Notes under the pieces: model-generated
What the model was told of the DNA's origin: nothing
Databases searched by the model: none
The model's input: the letters and a program-made list of their open reading frames with translations, nothing else
Assembly (NCBI GenBank): GCA_963576725.1
Contig: OY755242.1
Span: 66,244,238-66,308,237, forward strand
Direction of reading: 5' to 3'
Origin: Azorinus chamasolen
Taxonomy: Eukaryota > Mollusca > Bivalvia > Cardiida > Solecurtidae
DNA: 64,000 bases
Position numbers and translations under genes: made by a program
Shown: in pieces, positions 53,691 through 64,000 of the stretch
Numbering within the stretch: position 1 is the stretch's first letter
Layout of the letters: every line of letters begins with the position of its first letter

Positions 53691-54408
53691 ATACAGGTAT
53701 CGATGTATGGATCGTGTACTCGGCGATCCACCCATTCTTCTTACAGAGCGTAAATTATCCAAGAGATGATTCTAAATAGTGATCACATTAGGAAAGGACG
53801 ATGTTTGTATTTGAGTACCCATGTTCATCTTTTGCTCTGTTTGTATATGAATCCATTCTGTCAGCGAATATTATCATGGATTTATCTGCAATGTCATATC
53901 GTAACAATGATATGAAATAAGCCCTTGATTTACAAATCAGTTTAAACACTTAATAAGACACACCGATTTGCATGTAAACTATTAATTAATGACATTTGAG
54001 GACATCAACAGTTCTTATTACTATCAACAGTATATTAATGGAACGAATTGACACCATATATTTATCAAAAGGCCCATCGGTCTTGTTGGAGGTGAATTTG
54101 GCCTGTATGACCCAGCAACGATATAGGTTATATACGAAAGATACAATACAAAACAAGATATTGGCTCCATATCTCATTTATATCGAAATGCGAACAATGA
54201 GGCAAGTCAACTAATAAGTATCCTCTAATAGCCCTCCTGATGGTGATGGTGGCGTTTTGTGTGTGGCTTTTCCTGCTTGACTTTACTACTTTTTCATAGA
54301 TCCAGAGACTAGATAGTCGATAGAGAACTACCCTTCTGCAGTACAGAAGCACTGTATATGGCAAACTACAAAATGAAAGGAAAACATGGACTGAATACCA
54401 GTTTTACA
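53691..54408. repeat. Unassigned, with a reverse copy of repeat M
   Basis: 54236-54299 is the reverse complement of 47195-47262 ('gtgtgtggcttttcctgctt'). Nothing else recognised. Confidence 0.5.
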
Positions 54409-54482
54409 TCAAAAGTACAAAAATGAGTCATGCAGGAAACACCACATACAGAATAAACAGTCGCCCGAACAGCAACAAGATC
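54409..54482 (+). repeat. H3: fragment of dispersed repeat H
   Basis: 'agtacaaaaatgagtcatgc' to 'cgcccgaacagcaaca': the first 70 bases of H only. Confidence 0.85.
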
Positions 54483-54639
54483 ACAAGGCTCCTCCTGGAG
54501 AGATTCCCTGTATACAATACCAATCAATGTCAAAGTCTCCCACCAGAACATATTTCTTTTGCAGGACCCCTCTGGCATGTATAACGGACTTTAAATTCTA
54601 ATTTGGGCGAGTTTCCTAATACGAGAATATTACAGGAGT

Positions 54640-55015
54640 TAAAGCGATCCATCTTTAACCGAGTCTGCAATTTTCTCTTTTTGTGTTGCAATGTTTGCTT
54701 TCGGGGGATCACCACCCTTCAGAATTTATAATCTTCACAACAGCAGGTGTTAAGTGCTTGTGTGGCGGCCGTAAAACGTCGCCCCTTGCTTCATTCTCAA
54801 TGTTGTTATACCTTCTGATCCTTCGAGATCATGAATTTCAGTACTTCTTGTTCTGAAAATTGAATACCGCTTAAGCCGGTGCTAGGGGGCGTGGGCAGTG
54901 TTGCACTTTCAATTACTGCTCATGAACAGACTCGATAAAACCGAGTCTGCAATTTTCTCTTTTTGTGTTGCATTTTTTGCTTTCGGAGGATCACCAACCT
55001 TCAGAATTTTGTCAA
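54640..55015 (-). repeat. I3: dispersed repeat I, reverse
   Basis: 'gagtctgcaattttctcttt' with 'gctttcgggggatcaccacc' near 54660, then 'accttctgatccttcgagat', 'ttgaataccgcttaagccgg', and again 'gagtctgcaattttctcttt' with 'gctttcggaggatcaccaac' at 54943. Two start segments bracket one body. Confidence 0.75.
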
Positions 55016-55382
55016 ACAAATTAGCATTGTTAGAGTGGATCGACATATTACTACACAACAATACAGTATAGATTATATAGTGCCATAACAGGCAAGTGTC
55101 TGGACACATATTTCATGAGACGTGACGCCAGAACATAAATATCTGATGCAAAATAACGTATGCGGGGAAAGGCTGACTGCTCGTGGTATTGAATCAAACA
55201 TAGACTAACACGCAACTTCACAATAACTGTATATCTGCATCTATCTATGTAAGCTACACCAAGGCTAATGCCGACACGTGAACATAAAACGTCACCAATA
55301 AAACCACAATAAGTTGCTCTACAGTAGATGCGATAACAATGCGATCACCTGTGTTACAGTATCATAATAAGACATCCTATAG
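55016..55382. other. Unassigned intergenic sequence
   Basis: Nothing recognised. Confidence 0.45.
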
Positions 55383-55990
55383 TACTACAACATACTGCAT
55401 GTCTGGTTGTCAACCCTTTTACAGTTGGTACTCAAGCTGGCCTCTTTGCTGTGCATGTACGCCGACAAGAAAGGTTTAGTACTCTATGAAAGCGACCTCT
55501 TAATTCCGAAAACGGAAGGAGGATGTTGGACTATTTCGTTATTCTCTTACCCTGTATTACTATTCTGCAGTTACTCTGTTTGCAGCTCAATCACTGAGTA
55601 CACTAGCGATACTTGGATAAAGTTTGTTTCACTTAAATGTTTTCGTTTTACATGCACTTTACAACTGCATGTGCCATCGCGGTTGTTGTAGATAAGTCGG
55701 AGAGGGGATACCTTTATTTACACTGTTTGTCTTTTGGGGTGTGGATGGAATAAGTGTGAGCTTGGGCGCCCCTGAACCGGTTTAACTCCCACCCCCGTGA
55801 CTTTTGTCACTGACCGTTCCAAGGTGGTACTTCCATCTCCCCCTATTGTTTGTTTGTTTTGTCTTTGTGCGTTTCTTTATGTTTTTGGTAGCTATGTACA
55901 TTTACTGTGTTTTCTTGTGTTGCTGTTCGGGCGGCTGTTTGTTCTGTATGTGGTGTTTCCTGTATGACTTATATTTGTATTTCTATTCAG
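55383..55990 (-). repeat. H4: full-length reverse copy of repeat H
   Basis: 'agtactacaacatactgcat' to 'gtttcctgtatgacttatat', covering the whole of H1 in reverse. The forward strand near 55453 reads CMYADKKGLVLYESDLL, as does the antisense of H1, with indels downstream. 'gtgacttttgtcactgac' is an internal dyad. Confidence 0.8.
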
Positions 55991-56070
55991 CTTAACAAAT
56001 ATGGTCGAGAGGTGAACTTGTGTGTCCGAATATTTAGAGTAAAAATACAGAACATCAGATAAAGGTGCAT

Positions 56071-56215
56071 ACTCAAATACTACAATCGCACTTCCTTCAC
56101 CAAATCGTTTGTTTTGACAACTCCTTAGAATCGTCTCGAAGAGACGTTTGTAAAGAGTGGACACAGCCTAGGTTTGCTTGAGAAGAAAGAGGTTATTCTT
56201 GAAAATATTTGAATT
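56071..56215. mobile_element. G5: small palindromic MITE, family G
   Basis: 'cagataaaggtgcatactca', 'ccttcaccaaatcgtttgtt', 'agaatcgtctcgaagagacg', 'ggtttgcttgagaagaaa'. Confidence 0.6.
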
Positions 56216-56570
56216 GAACACTCTTCTCTGAACCACTGGAAAACAGGTTTACAATTCAACAATACCATAATAGTAGGGGACATTTTTCGAAATTTTGTTA
56301 CCTGGTTTACAATGACAGGATACTTTCAGATAACAAAGAGTATGACTTAACAATTTAAATAAGAAGGGTGGCAGCATTGTGGAACAATTATAAAGCACTA
56401 AAATTTGAGTTTCCATGACAACGGCTTTGTCGTAGAAATAAAATAGATACCATACACAAATATCTCTTCATATCTTTTTAACTGATGGAAGGATTTTAAT
56501 ATAACTTTATAATTAAATGACTAATATCAAGGCAATGTTAAAAATATAAGTTTTAATTGATTCCCTTTTA
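56216..56570. other. Unassigned intergenic sequence
   Basis: Nothing recognised. Confidence 0.45.
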
Positions 56571-57300
56571 GGTCAATGTCACGGTTAGGGGTCAAAGGTC
56601 AATTTTTTTTTCTCTGTTTCAAGACCTTTTCGTTCAACAATTTTACATTAACATTGATATATTTGAATAAAACTTGGCACATATATTCATTTCAAAAAGG
56701 AGGTACCCTTGATCACGAGTTTTATAGGTTTGTCAAGGTCAATGTCACAAGTAGAGGTCAAAGGTCACATTTTAGAAGTCGAATGCCATTTTTTACTAAA
56801 TTGTGAATGTTGAAGTCCATTTGTTTTACATATGTGACATGTATTTATAATAACTGTGCAAGATCAATACATGTATACTAAAACAATATCCTCTACCAAG
56901 GATTTTGTTACATACTGCCAATGTCAAGGTCGCAAGTAGAGGTCAAATGTCACATTGAAGAAGTCAAAGGTCAATATGTACTTTTTCTTGCAATTTCAGT
57001 ACATTTTTCTATATATGTGATGTATGTTTTGTAATAAATGTGTACATATACCTTACTAAGTCAATATCCTCTACCAAGGACTTTGGTACATATTGTCAAT
57101 GTCAAGGTCGCAAGTAGAGATCAAAAGTCACATTTGAGAAGTCAAATGTCAAATTTGTACTTTTTTTGTATTTCATTATTTTTATTTTACCTATGTGATG
57201 CATATTGTAATTACTGTGCACATACAACATACTAAGACAATATCCTCTACCAAGGACTTGGTACATAAAATCAAGGTCATTGGAAGGTCAAAGGTAAAAC
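56571..57300 (+). repeat. Tandem 'aggtcaaaggtca' repeat, about four units
   Basis: Units of roughly 165-180 bases, each with 'gtcaaggtcaatgtca', 'agtagaggtcaaaggtcaca' and 'caatatcctctaccaaggac'. Instances of the core lie near 56587, 56755, 56938, 57118 and 57275. Noncoding mollusc-type repeat. Confidence 0.8.
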
Positions 57301-57420
57301 TTGAGAACTATTTTCCTAACCTAACCTAACCTGAAACTTTCGCAAATCGAGGAAGAGAAATAACTATAATGGTTATACACATCAGCATCTAATTAATATC
57401 ATCATAGTTGACATTTTGTG

Positions 57421-57740
57421 GTGTGCGGTGGTCTAGTGGTAACGCGCTTGACTATCAGTCCGGAGGTCCGGGGTTCAAATCAAGTCAAATCAAATCCCGG
57501 AAATATCAGAGATGCTTTTCAGTGTCTCCCACCCGAACCTCCTCTCCACCCAAGGGTTAAATGAGTACCCGTGAGGGTCACTAGCCGGGACTGCGGCTGC
57601 ATGATTGCGCTATATGTTAGCAGTGCTCAATATTGTAGGCGAATGACTCGATGACCAGGGGAGTAAATGTACAGTCGGATGAGCGGTTATTCGGACTGAA
57701 AGTAGATTATAACTATTAACTAGGTACTTTTACTTTTTTA
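57421..57740 (+). repeat. tRNA-headed SINE
   Basis: 'gtgcggtggtctagtggtaa' supplies an A box (TGGTCTAGTGG) and 'gtccggggttcaaatc' a B box (GGTTCAAAT), spaced as in a tRNA. No acceptor-stem partner follows, so this is not a functional tRNA gene. The body continues 'atgcttttcagtgtctccca' and 'gattgcgctatatgttagca'. It may be of the molluscan RUDI type, which I cannot confirm. Confidence 0.7.
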
Positions 57741-58035
57741 TAGTTAGCTTGCGTCTTTTTAACATGCAAATGATCACAATTTTCTCCGAAATATCAACTA
57801 TGTGTGGTTTTTTTTGCCAAATCCATTAATAACTATGACTAAGCACATTTTTATCACAATATTGCTGTAATCATAACGTTAAATATCACAAATGATTTAA
57901 AAATCATTATCACCGCCATTCAAAATCACTTTCACCGACATATTTTCAGACATTCAAAATTATCATCACATACATGTACATTCAAAATTGTGATTATAAC
58001 AGGGTACATGTATCAATATCTTAATAATGGCATTT
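57741..58035. other. Unassigned; 'aaaatcactttcaccgacat' short repeats
   Basis: Loose repetition of 'cattcaaaat-atcatcac' at 57890-57985; otherwise nothing. Confidence 0.4.
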
Positions 58036-58570
58036 TTATGCCCCACCCCCATCAAATAGGGGGCATAATGATTTTTTCATTGTCTGTTTGTTGGTCTGTT
58101 GGTTGTTTTGTTCCCAACTTTAACGTTCGCGATAATGCTGTAGCTATTGTACATACATACTTCAAACTTAGGGCATATGCAACTTTTAGAGTCAAACATA
58201 TTTAGGGGTGACCTATCAAGGTCAAGTTAATACATCAAGGTCAAATGTCACATTACTGGTCAAATTTAGATTGGCAATAAATTTGTCACCATTCAACATA
58301 TATCCCTCAACCTTGGCATGCATTTGCAAGTTATAGATGCGAACGTTTTAGGAGTGACAATGTCATACATTATGGTCAAGTGTCAAATTACGGGTTAAAT
58401 TTAGATTGGTAATGATTTTGTCGTCTTCAACATGCATCCTTCAAACTTGGCATGCATGTGCAACTTATGGAGGCGAGCATTTTTAGGGGTGACCTACTAA
58501 GGTAAAGGTCATACATCAAAACCAAGCGTAATATCGGGGACTTTGTGTTTCACAAACAGATCTTGTTGTT
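58036..58570 (+). repeat. Mollusc-type repeat framed by 'gccccacccccatc'
   Basis: Starts 'gccccacccccatcaaatag' with 'ggggcataatg', followed by two diverged units with 'caaacttggcatgcatgtgc' and 'taggggtgacctac'. Ends 'tttgtgtttcacaaacagat' then 'cttgtt'. Confidence 0.75.
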
Positions 58571-58899
58571 TTTAAAGCACAACGTGTGTATACCACATAC
58601 ATTATTTACAGCATGTATACACATTACATTTGTCACAAAATATGTCAGTAGAATGTATTTTATTTGAAAAAGTACAACAATAACTGTCTTTTACAGCATA
58701 TGGGAACTAAACGTTTTCATTGAAAAGTAAGCTTGATTTAATTTTTTTCTAAAATCATCTCTGTTTTGAAACACCAAGAACGAAATTGATTTCAAACCAA
58801 ATAAGCAAACCACTGTCAAAATGATACATAATGTATCGGTAGTCACATTCATTCATTGAATATCGCGATGTTTATTGTGGCCAAATACAATTAGAGCTA
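58571..58899. other. Unassigned intergenic sequence
   Basis: Nothing recognised. Confidence 0.45.
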
Positions 58900-59535
58900 T
58901 CACTGAAGGTGATTATTACCCCCGCCAGCCACCTTGTCACAAGATCCACTGACTTCAATACAAGAGGCAATACCTCAATAATCCTTTCATCCACTTAAAT
59001 TGCTTATGAAAAGTAACAAAGGGGAATAAATCCCTCAAAAATGAATTTAGAATTTATAGCCCTTATTGACGGCACAGCCTCTTATCACCCTCTAACCATA
59101 TATAAAGTTTCACAGTTGTGCCTACAATACTTGAGAAGTTATACTCCGGACAAATATTGCTTCTGGAAAGTAACTAAGGGGAATAACTCTCTCAAAAATG
59201 AATTTAAGAGTCACAACCCTTGTTGACTGCAGATCATTTCATCACCCTCTATCCATAAATAAAATTTCACAGTTGTTCCTACAATACTTGACAAGTTCTG
59301 CTCCGGACAAAACATTGCTTATGAAAAGTAATTAAGGGGAATAACTCCCTCAAAAATCAATTTAAAGTTACATGTACAACCCTTATGACTGCACATCCTC
59401 TCATCATCCTCTATCCACATAATTATAAAGTTTCACAGCTGTGCCTAAATACTTTAGGAGAAATGTTCCGGACGGAAGAACGGACAGACACACGGACATG
59501 CGCGATTCCAATATAGCCCCACTTCTTTAGAAGTG
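58900..59535 (+). repeat. Mollusc-type repeat, three units, 'gaagtgggggtata' end
   Basis: Starts 'aaggtgattattacccccgc'. Three units of about 165 bases share 'ttatgaaaagtaacaaaggg', 'gaataactccctcaaaaatg' and 'taaagtttcacagttgtgcc'. The tail has 'acggacagacacacggaca' and 'gccccacttctttagaagtg'. The 61-codon ORF is repeat text. Confidence 0.8.
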
Positions 59536-59860
59536 GGGGTATAATTACATATTGTGTCCATGTCATTTTAATGCTAACTTAAACAGCTCATAACTATTGA
59601 AAATTCAAGTATTTCCATAAGTTTCGTGTGTTCAAATATCACACGAATACTTGACAGCTAGCTGAGCAATGAATCGCTTCGTACACGAGCTTCAGTTGGT
59701 TTTGCTTGCGCACAGTATACGCTCCTGAAATCTCTTTACGACCAAGGGCTTGTCTGTCCACAGTGTGTGAGGGTGGACTTGCCAACAAACAATGCTGGTG
59801 ATGGAAAATCAGTTTGGCAATTCAGACATGAATACCAAATGCTGTCACTGTTTCAGCTAT
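59536..59860. other. Unassigned intergenic sequence
   Basis: Nothing recognised. Confidence 0.45.
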
Positions 59861-59861
59861 T

Positions 59862-60480
59862 TTGGTAGAGGATCACCTAATGATTATTCCCATCAACTTA
59901 TTTTGAAATATGACCATCAGTTTGTAGAAGAATTATATTCTGAAAGTGGGAGATTCTTCGATAGCAAAAGTAGTAATGCGAAAGGAGAAATCTGCAGACT
60001 CGGTTTAATGAGTCTGTTCATGAGTAGTTATTAAAAGTGCTATTAAAACACTACTCACGCTCCCTAGCACCGGCTTAAGCAGTATTCAATTTCCGCATGG
60101 ATTCAAACCATTTTAGCTATTTTGATTGGTGGTTACCTAATGATTATTCCCATCAAATTATTCTGAAGTCAGTCCATTGGTTTTGGTGAAGAGATTTAAA
60201 AAAATTGCAATGTTTTCTATACAGACAAACAGGCCCCACCCCTAGCAGCCATGTTGTTTTAGATATTGTCATGATCTAAGCTACTTAAGAAGAAATTCAC
60301 CTAATGATTATTCCCATCAAATCATTTTGAAACCTGACAATCAGTTTCGGAGAAGAAGAGGTTTAAAAAAATTATTTTGGTTGCCATGGCAACCAGAGTT
60401 CTATATGGGTCCAAACTATTTTAGCTTTTTTGACAGAGAATCACCTAAAGACCATCCTTGGAAAGTTTCATTACATTTGA
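59862..60480 (+). repeat. 'atcacctaatgattattccc' repeat units with an insertion of repeat I
   Basis: Units start near 59871, 60130, 60299 and 60448 (each 'cacctaatgattattcccat' or close). I4, at about 59960-60095, interrupts the first ('gcagactcggtttaatgagt', 'accggcttaagcagtattca'). The 80- and 65-residue ORFs here are repeat text. Confidence 0.75.
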
Positions 60481-60945
60481 CATTATTATACTGCAAAGTA
60501 AAATCCTCACTTCTGATTGGTTAACTAGCCGTGTACATGAGTCCATGTACCCTGTGAGCTGACAGGGTACATGGAAATTCCCCATGGCAGGCCCCACATA
60601 TTATGGTCAGAAACCAAAAGACCGACTTCTCGACTCGGCTAAACAATGGCAAAATTCATAATAGACAACTATTGATACGTAAAGAAAACAATGCAGGAAT
60701 GAATTAAAAAACATCATTGTTTGAAATAACCAATTTTAAGAGTTTTAAGAGGAGTTATTATATCGTCCAGCCATCTATACTAACACGAACGCCAATAAAA
60801 TACAATGCAAACCACTTCGGATACCTTCGGGTAAAATTAATGTATTGGGGCGCTTTTAGGGGAATAAGCGTGTTTAGTTATTCAACATGCCAAATGGATT
60901 TATATAAATTATCCGATCCGTAAAACTTTGCAGTATAATAAATTC
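60481..60945. other. Unassigned; one short dyad
   Basis: 60542-60582 has 'ccatgtaccctgtgag' facing 'ctgacagggtacatgg'. Nothing else recognised. Confidence 0.45.
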
Positions 60946-61086
60946 GTTATACAGTTCTTTCCCAGGGTACATGACGATTTATTCCCGGCTGGTAAAATCA
61001 TGTAACCCTCGCCTAACGGCTCGGGCAACATGATTTTCCTCAGCCGGGAATAAATCGTCATGTACCCTGGGAAAGAACTGTATAAC
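60946..61086. repeat. Long inverted repeat with GC-rich loop
   Basis: 'gttatacagttctttcccag' and 'ggtacatgacgatttattcc' pair with 'ggaataaatcgtcatgtacc' and 'ctgggaaagaactgtataac', almost perfectly over about 62 bases per side. Loop: 'aaccctcgcctaacggctcg'. Probable fold-back element. Confidence 0.93.
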
Positions 61087-61329
61087 TAATAATATAGTTT
61101 TAGAGGGGATGTCACTTGAAACAAACTGTTGACGACGGACGCCACACAATGGACGACGCCTGACGACCGACACACGATGATCTCAATAGCTCACCTTAGC
61201 ACTTTGTGTCAGGTGAGCTACAAATGGACAGTCTTCCTGAATCTACTTGTTTGTTTGATACAATGATGGAAATAACTTGATAAATACGAGTATTGTAAAT
61301 AATTCGGAAATATTGTGCAAAAATCACTA
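61087..61329. repeat. Short 'gatctcaatagctcacctta' repeat
   Basis: 61120-61215 has 'aacaaactgttgacgacgga', 'gaccgacacacgatgatctc' and 'gtcaggtgagcta', a phrase familiar from mollusc repeats. Not coding. Confidence 0.45.
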
Positions 61330-61930
61330 AAAATAGTTCTTTTATAGCCGTTGCTATGGTAACAAAGGATATTTTTAATGTTAATTTGCAAATATTTTTT
61401 TCCAAATATAATCACATGGAAGACCACACCAATACTTTATACAAATCGTAAGGCAAACATGTTGTAAAAAGAAAATGTAGGCTAACGTTATAATTCACTA
61501 GAAAATGTCAATTTAGAACCACAAATAAATTTCATATTATTTTAAGAATATTTTGGTTGCCATGGCAACCAGATCTGTGTCCCAGAATGTTAACATAATA
61601 TTTGCGTAATTTTGTAAGTAAATAGCAAGGTCTTACAATAATTGATTACTTAGACATTAAGAAAAACAATAAGGAATCGTTTCCGAAAAAGTGAAAAATT
61701 GGGCAAAATGAAATACGTTATTGCCATGGTAACCAGTCATTGAGGAAAAAATCTATTTTAATTTAGTTCAAATCAACACTAGCCATTTCTCATTTCCAAA
61801 GAAAAAACAATGGGGACCTATTTACACCCATAAGCAAATTGGCAGTCCTTTTAAATTCTGTATATCATTTTGAAGCTTGTTGCTATGGAAACCACGATTT
61901 CCACCAGAATGTTTTTGGGAATGTTCTGCC
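61330..61930 (+). repeat. Degenerate tandem repeat bearing X-box-like palindromes
   Basis: GTTGCTATGGTAAC (61350), GTTGCCATGGCAAC (61556), ATTGCCATGGTAAC (61720) and GTTGCTATGGAAAC (61879) recur about every 160-205 bases, with 'aattttgtaagtaaatagca'-like text between. A fifth copy is at 60380. Confidence 0.75.
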
Positions 61931-62157
61931 ACCCTTCTAAAACTGTTCGGTAAGGTGTTAAGTTAACATATGTAAAATATGGAGTTATTGTAAATCAGGT
62001 AACAAAATCGGCAAAAATCAGGCTTTTTGTCCCCTACTATAAAGGTTGTTTGCGTATATATACTTTCTCAATATATCTAAATGGCTCGAACTATATTTAC
62101 ATATTTGTATCATTAATTTCGACATGTAGTTCCCATGAGTAGTTCCGAACATTTGAA

Positions 62158-62353
62158 TTAACCCTTTGAATGTTTAGAATAGAATAGTCCATCCGTGTTT
62201 AACTATAGATCTCATTCAGTATGAAAGGCTTACACCTACTACATGATTTTGAATGACAATAAGCACATACCCTGATCCTCTAATAGCCCTCCTATCAGGG
62301 TCTATACTAATTGCACATACCAGTGCATGCGTGTCCTGCATTCAAATGGTTAA
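62158..62353 (+). mobile_element. K4: piggyBac-like MITE, family K
   Basis: TTAACCCTTTGAATGTTTAG to 'ctgcattcaaatggttaa', giving paired ends TTAACC-n-TTTGAATG. Contains 'gaatgacaataagcacatac' and a worn hairpin 'cctgatcctctaatagccct'/'cctatcagggtctatact'. Confidence 0.82.
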
Positions 62354-62659
62354 TAGTATACTAAGTTATGCAAACGTGTGGGAAATATATTGTTGCGATG
62401 TTCTTGATATTGGAAACTGTTGGTCCCCTGGGTCCGGATTAATGCGACATCGTTTTGTACTTGTATATACAAATACAGACACAAGCAATGATCTACACAA
62501 TGAAAGGCAAACACGTAGATACTAAATACTTTTTAAGAGTTTCAAGCTACACTCAGTGCAGCTCCGGGTTGTAAATGAATTAATACAATACCACAGCACA
62601 ACTATTATACACCAAATGTCGTAACAAGCAGAAACTCATTTAGATGAAAATAAAGTATG
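62354..62659. other. Unassigned intergenic sequence
   Basis: Nothing recognised. Confidence 0.45.
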
Positions 62660-62885
62660 GAATGCGACCCAAGGCAATACAGTACAGATCTCGCGGAACT
62701 TTCAAAGCCCGCGATGTCGCGATGGGGTTTTGGCTGGCTTCGCGGATAATGCTCGTGATTTTACCGCGATTTGTCATCGTGATGCATAATTATTCACGAA
62801 GCTCAACGTGGGAACGACCGCGGCGATCTCCGCCATCCATGGCTATCGAGGGCCTCGCTTATCACGACGAGTAATCGCGATTTAC
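62660..62885. other. CpG-rich block
   Basis: Dense in CG compared with its surroundings: 'tctcgcggaactttcaaagc', 'ccgcgatgtcgcgatggggt', 'gaacgaccgcggcgatctcc', 'cacgacgagtaatcgcgatt'. 'tcgcgat' and 'atcgcgat' recur in both directions. A 76-codon ORF covers most of it, but no family is recognisable. It could be an unmethylated regulatory element or an unfamiliar MITE with TCGCGA-rich ends. Confidence 0.5.
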
Positions 62886-64000
62886 AGGTAATGCAGTGCA
62901 AGCATTTTGTGAATGTTGTACAGTACATATTTCATGTACAATGCACGCATATTCACTTGCTTTTGTTTACAGTTGTACTTGTGTTATTTGAATTGATAAA
63001 TTTAAAAAAAATGCACACACATTGATTCAGTTATTGTTTTCATTTCCGAAGCTCACTCGATTTACACGTTCATAATTCAGAACAAGTTCTATGTTATGAT
63101 ATAAAATCGAACGATAATTATAAGGTGACAAACTTGGCCGACATACAGTCACAGCGACACTGTATGATATTCTAGGTGCAATAGAGAATGGTCTGTAATC
63201 ATATCTGATAGTTTTGCTTAGGCAACTTACGACTGCCATTTAGACGAAACATATTCTCATTTCCTACATAAATTCATTTATTATAGACAAATTGGCAGTA
63301 ATACGAAATGTCCGACACCCTTGCGTTCACATCATGAACTTAAAAAAAAATCATTGAATACAAATGCTTCTAATGCTACAAAACGCACTTTTATGTGGGA
63401 AGTGTGTTAATAGTTAATAACTAAATAAATCGCCAGCTCCCATGTTAATATGGGCATGCAAACATACAGTCGCTGCGTCATTGAAATAGTCGAGATAGGT
63501 TTTCAGGGAATGAGAAATACATGTAATATAATGTCCATTATAATAAATGAAATACTATGTACCTGCTCTGTCGTGCAAAAAAAATCCTGGCACTCTGACC
63601 TGCAACTTGCTGTCACAAAAGTACTCAACAAAGGTACGACAACTCTCGTAAGGAGTTAATAGTCCAAGAATTGCACTGCACAGTTGTTGACAATTGCATC
63701 CAATAATAATCTTAAGAACATTAATTATCATCCATCAACTTGACCTTTAATTAGTACAAGAATTGACTTCCACCATTGACTGAAAATCTTAGCTTAATAA
63801 GTTTGTCACACGATTACATCTGATAAATTATTCACAGAATTTTATTTCAAAGTGCGAAAAACTACTACTAGTTCAAAAGGGTCGGTCGTGTTTTAAATTT
63901 GCACTGTCTTTACCCTTACGGTTTGCGGCATTTGTTTGTTACTTTGATCAGTTTCCATGTATTTTTTCCACTTAGTTCTCAAAGAAAATTCTTTGATGTC
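62886..64000. other. Unassigned intergenic sequence
   Basis: About 1.1 kb with no MITE, repeat or gene recognised. ORFs of 69 and 70 codons lack motifs. Confidence 0.5.

Noticed and set aside
57314..57334. CCTAA repeats, telomere-like
   Set aside because: Only three units and not the TTAGGG type expected in molluscs; chance or microsatellite.
57421..57485. Possible tRNA gene
   Set aside because: A and B boxes are present but there is no pairing acceptor stem and the text continues into a SINE body.
59792..60034. 80-residue ORF
   Set aside because: Overlaps two dispersed repeats and its text recurs in neighbouring repeat units.
62644..62874. 76-residue ORF in the CpG-rich block
   Set aside because: Composition follows the CG-rich repeat words; no recognisable domain.

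Overview
This is a gene-poor, AT-rich animal intergenic window, most likely from a bivalve mollusc. The evidence for that is indirect: several repeat families of a style familiar from bivalve genomes (blocks reading 'aagggccataactctg' and ending in runs of ggac/cagac, blocks framed by 'gggggcata', a tRNA-headed SINE), 5'-truncated non-LTR retrotransposon tails, and no bacterial operons or rRNA. I cannot name the species. I see no convincing host protein-coding gene; one 88-residue secreted-type ORF at 37155-37421 is the only weak candidate. Nearly every open reading frame is a shadow of a repeat. All family assignments, boundaries and counts below were made by eye, without alignment or database search. 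|| Layout. 156-1180: one pogo-like MITE, a small palindromic MITE and simple mollusc repeat. 1187-5119: a DNA transposon with 36-bp terminal inverted repeats (1 mismatch), subterminal GGTAAAAGGTACT motifs and a broken gene joining an OTU-type cysteine-protease domain to a probable RNase H-like DDE/D transposase. 5190-9082: mollusc repeats and a decayed non-LTR reverse transcriptase (6366-7420). 9167-10390: a MITE running straight into a 43-unit 21/22-bp satellite. 11118-15060: degenerate tandem mollusc repeats, an exact 162-bp duplication and dispersed repeat H. 15277-53690: a very dense field of small palindromic elements, one every several hundred bases, interrupted by short tandem arrays, long inverted repeats and a 5'-truncated LINE (48031-49198). 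53691-64000: fewer MITEs, more dispersed repeats, a SINE (57421-57740), nuclear-receptor-like and X-box-like motif arrays, and a CpG-rich block near 62660-62885. || The palindromic elements. Families A, B, C, D, E and K have termini of the type CCCTTT/CCCTT/CTCTTT/CCCATT bounded by TTAA, as in piggyBac-type transposition. Their outer sequences differ, yet they carry closely similar central hairpins (AAACAG-n-GTAGACCC-n-GAT-CAGAC or GAGAC, a family-specific loop stem, then the reverse complement). Family F has CAGT-type termini bounded by TA, as in Tc1/mariner-pogo elements, with at least five different terminal sequences around one common internal palindrome (GCAGGTGG...GCTTAATGCAGG...). Both classes have central stems built around the same short palindrome, approximately GCTCCTATAGGAGC. 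This sharing of a hairpin module between otherwise unrelated nonautonomous elements is the most unusual feature of the window. No matching piggyBac or pogo transposase was recognised here, so these elements would have to be mobilised from elsewhere.
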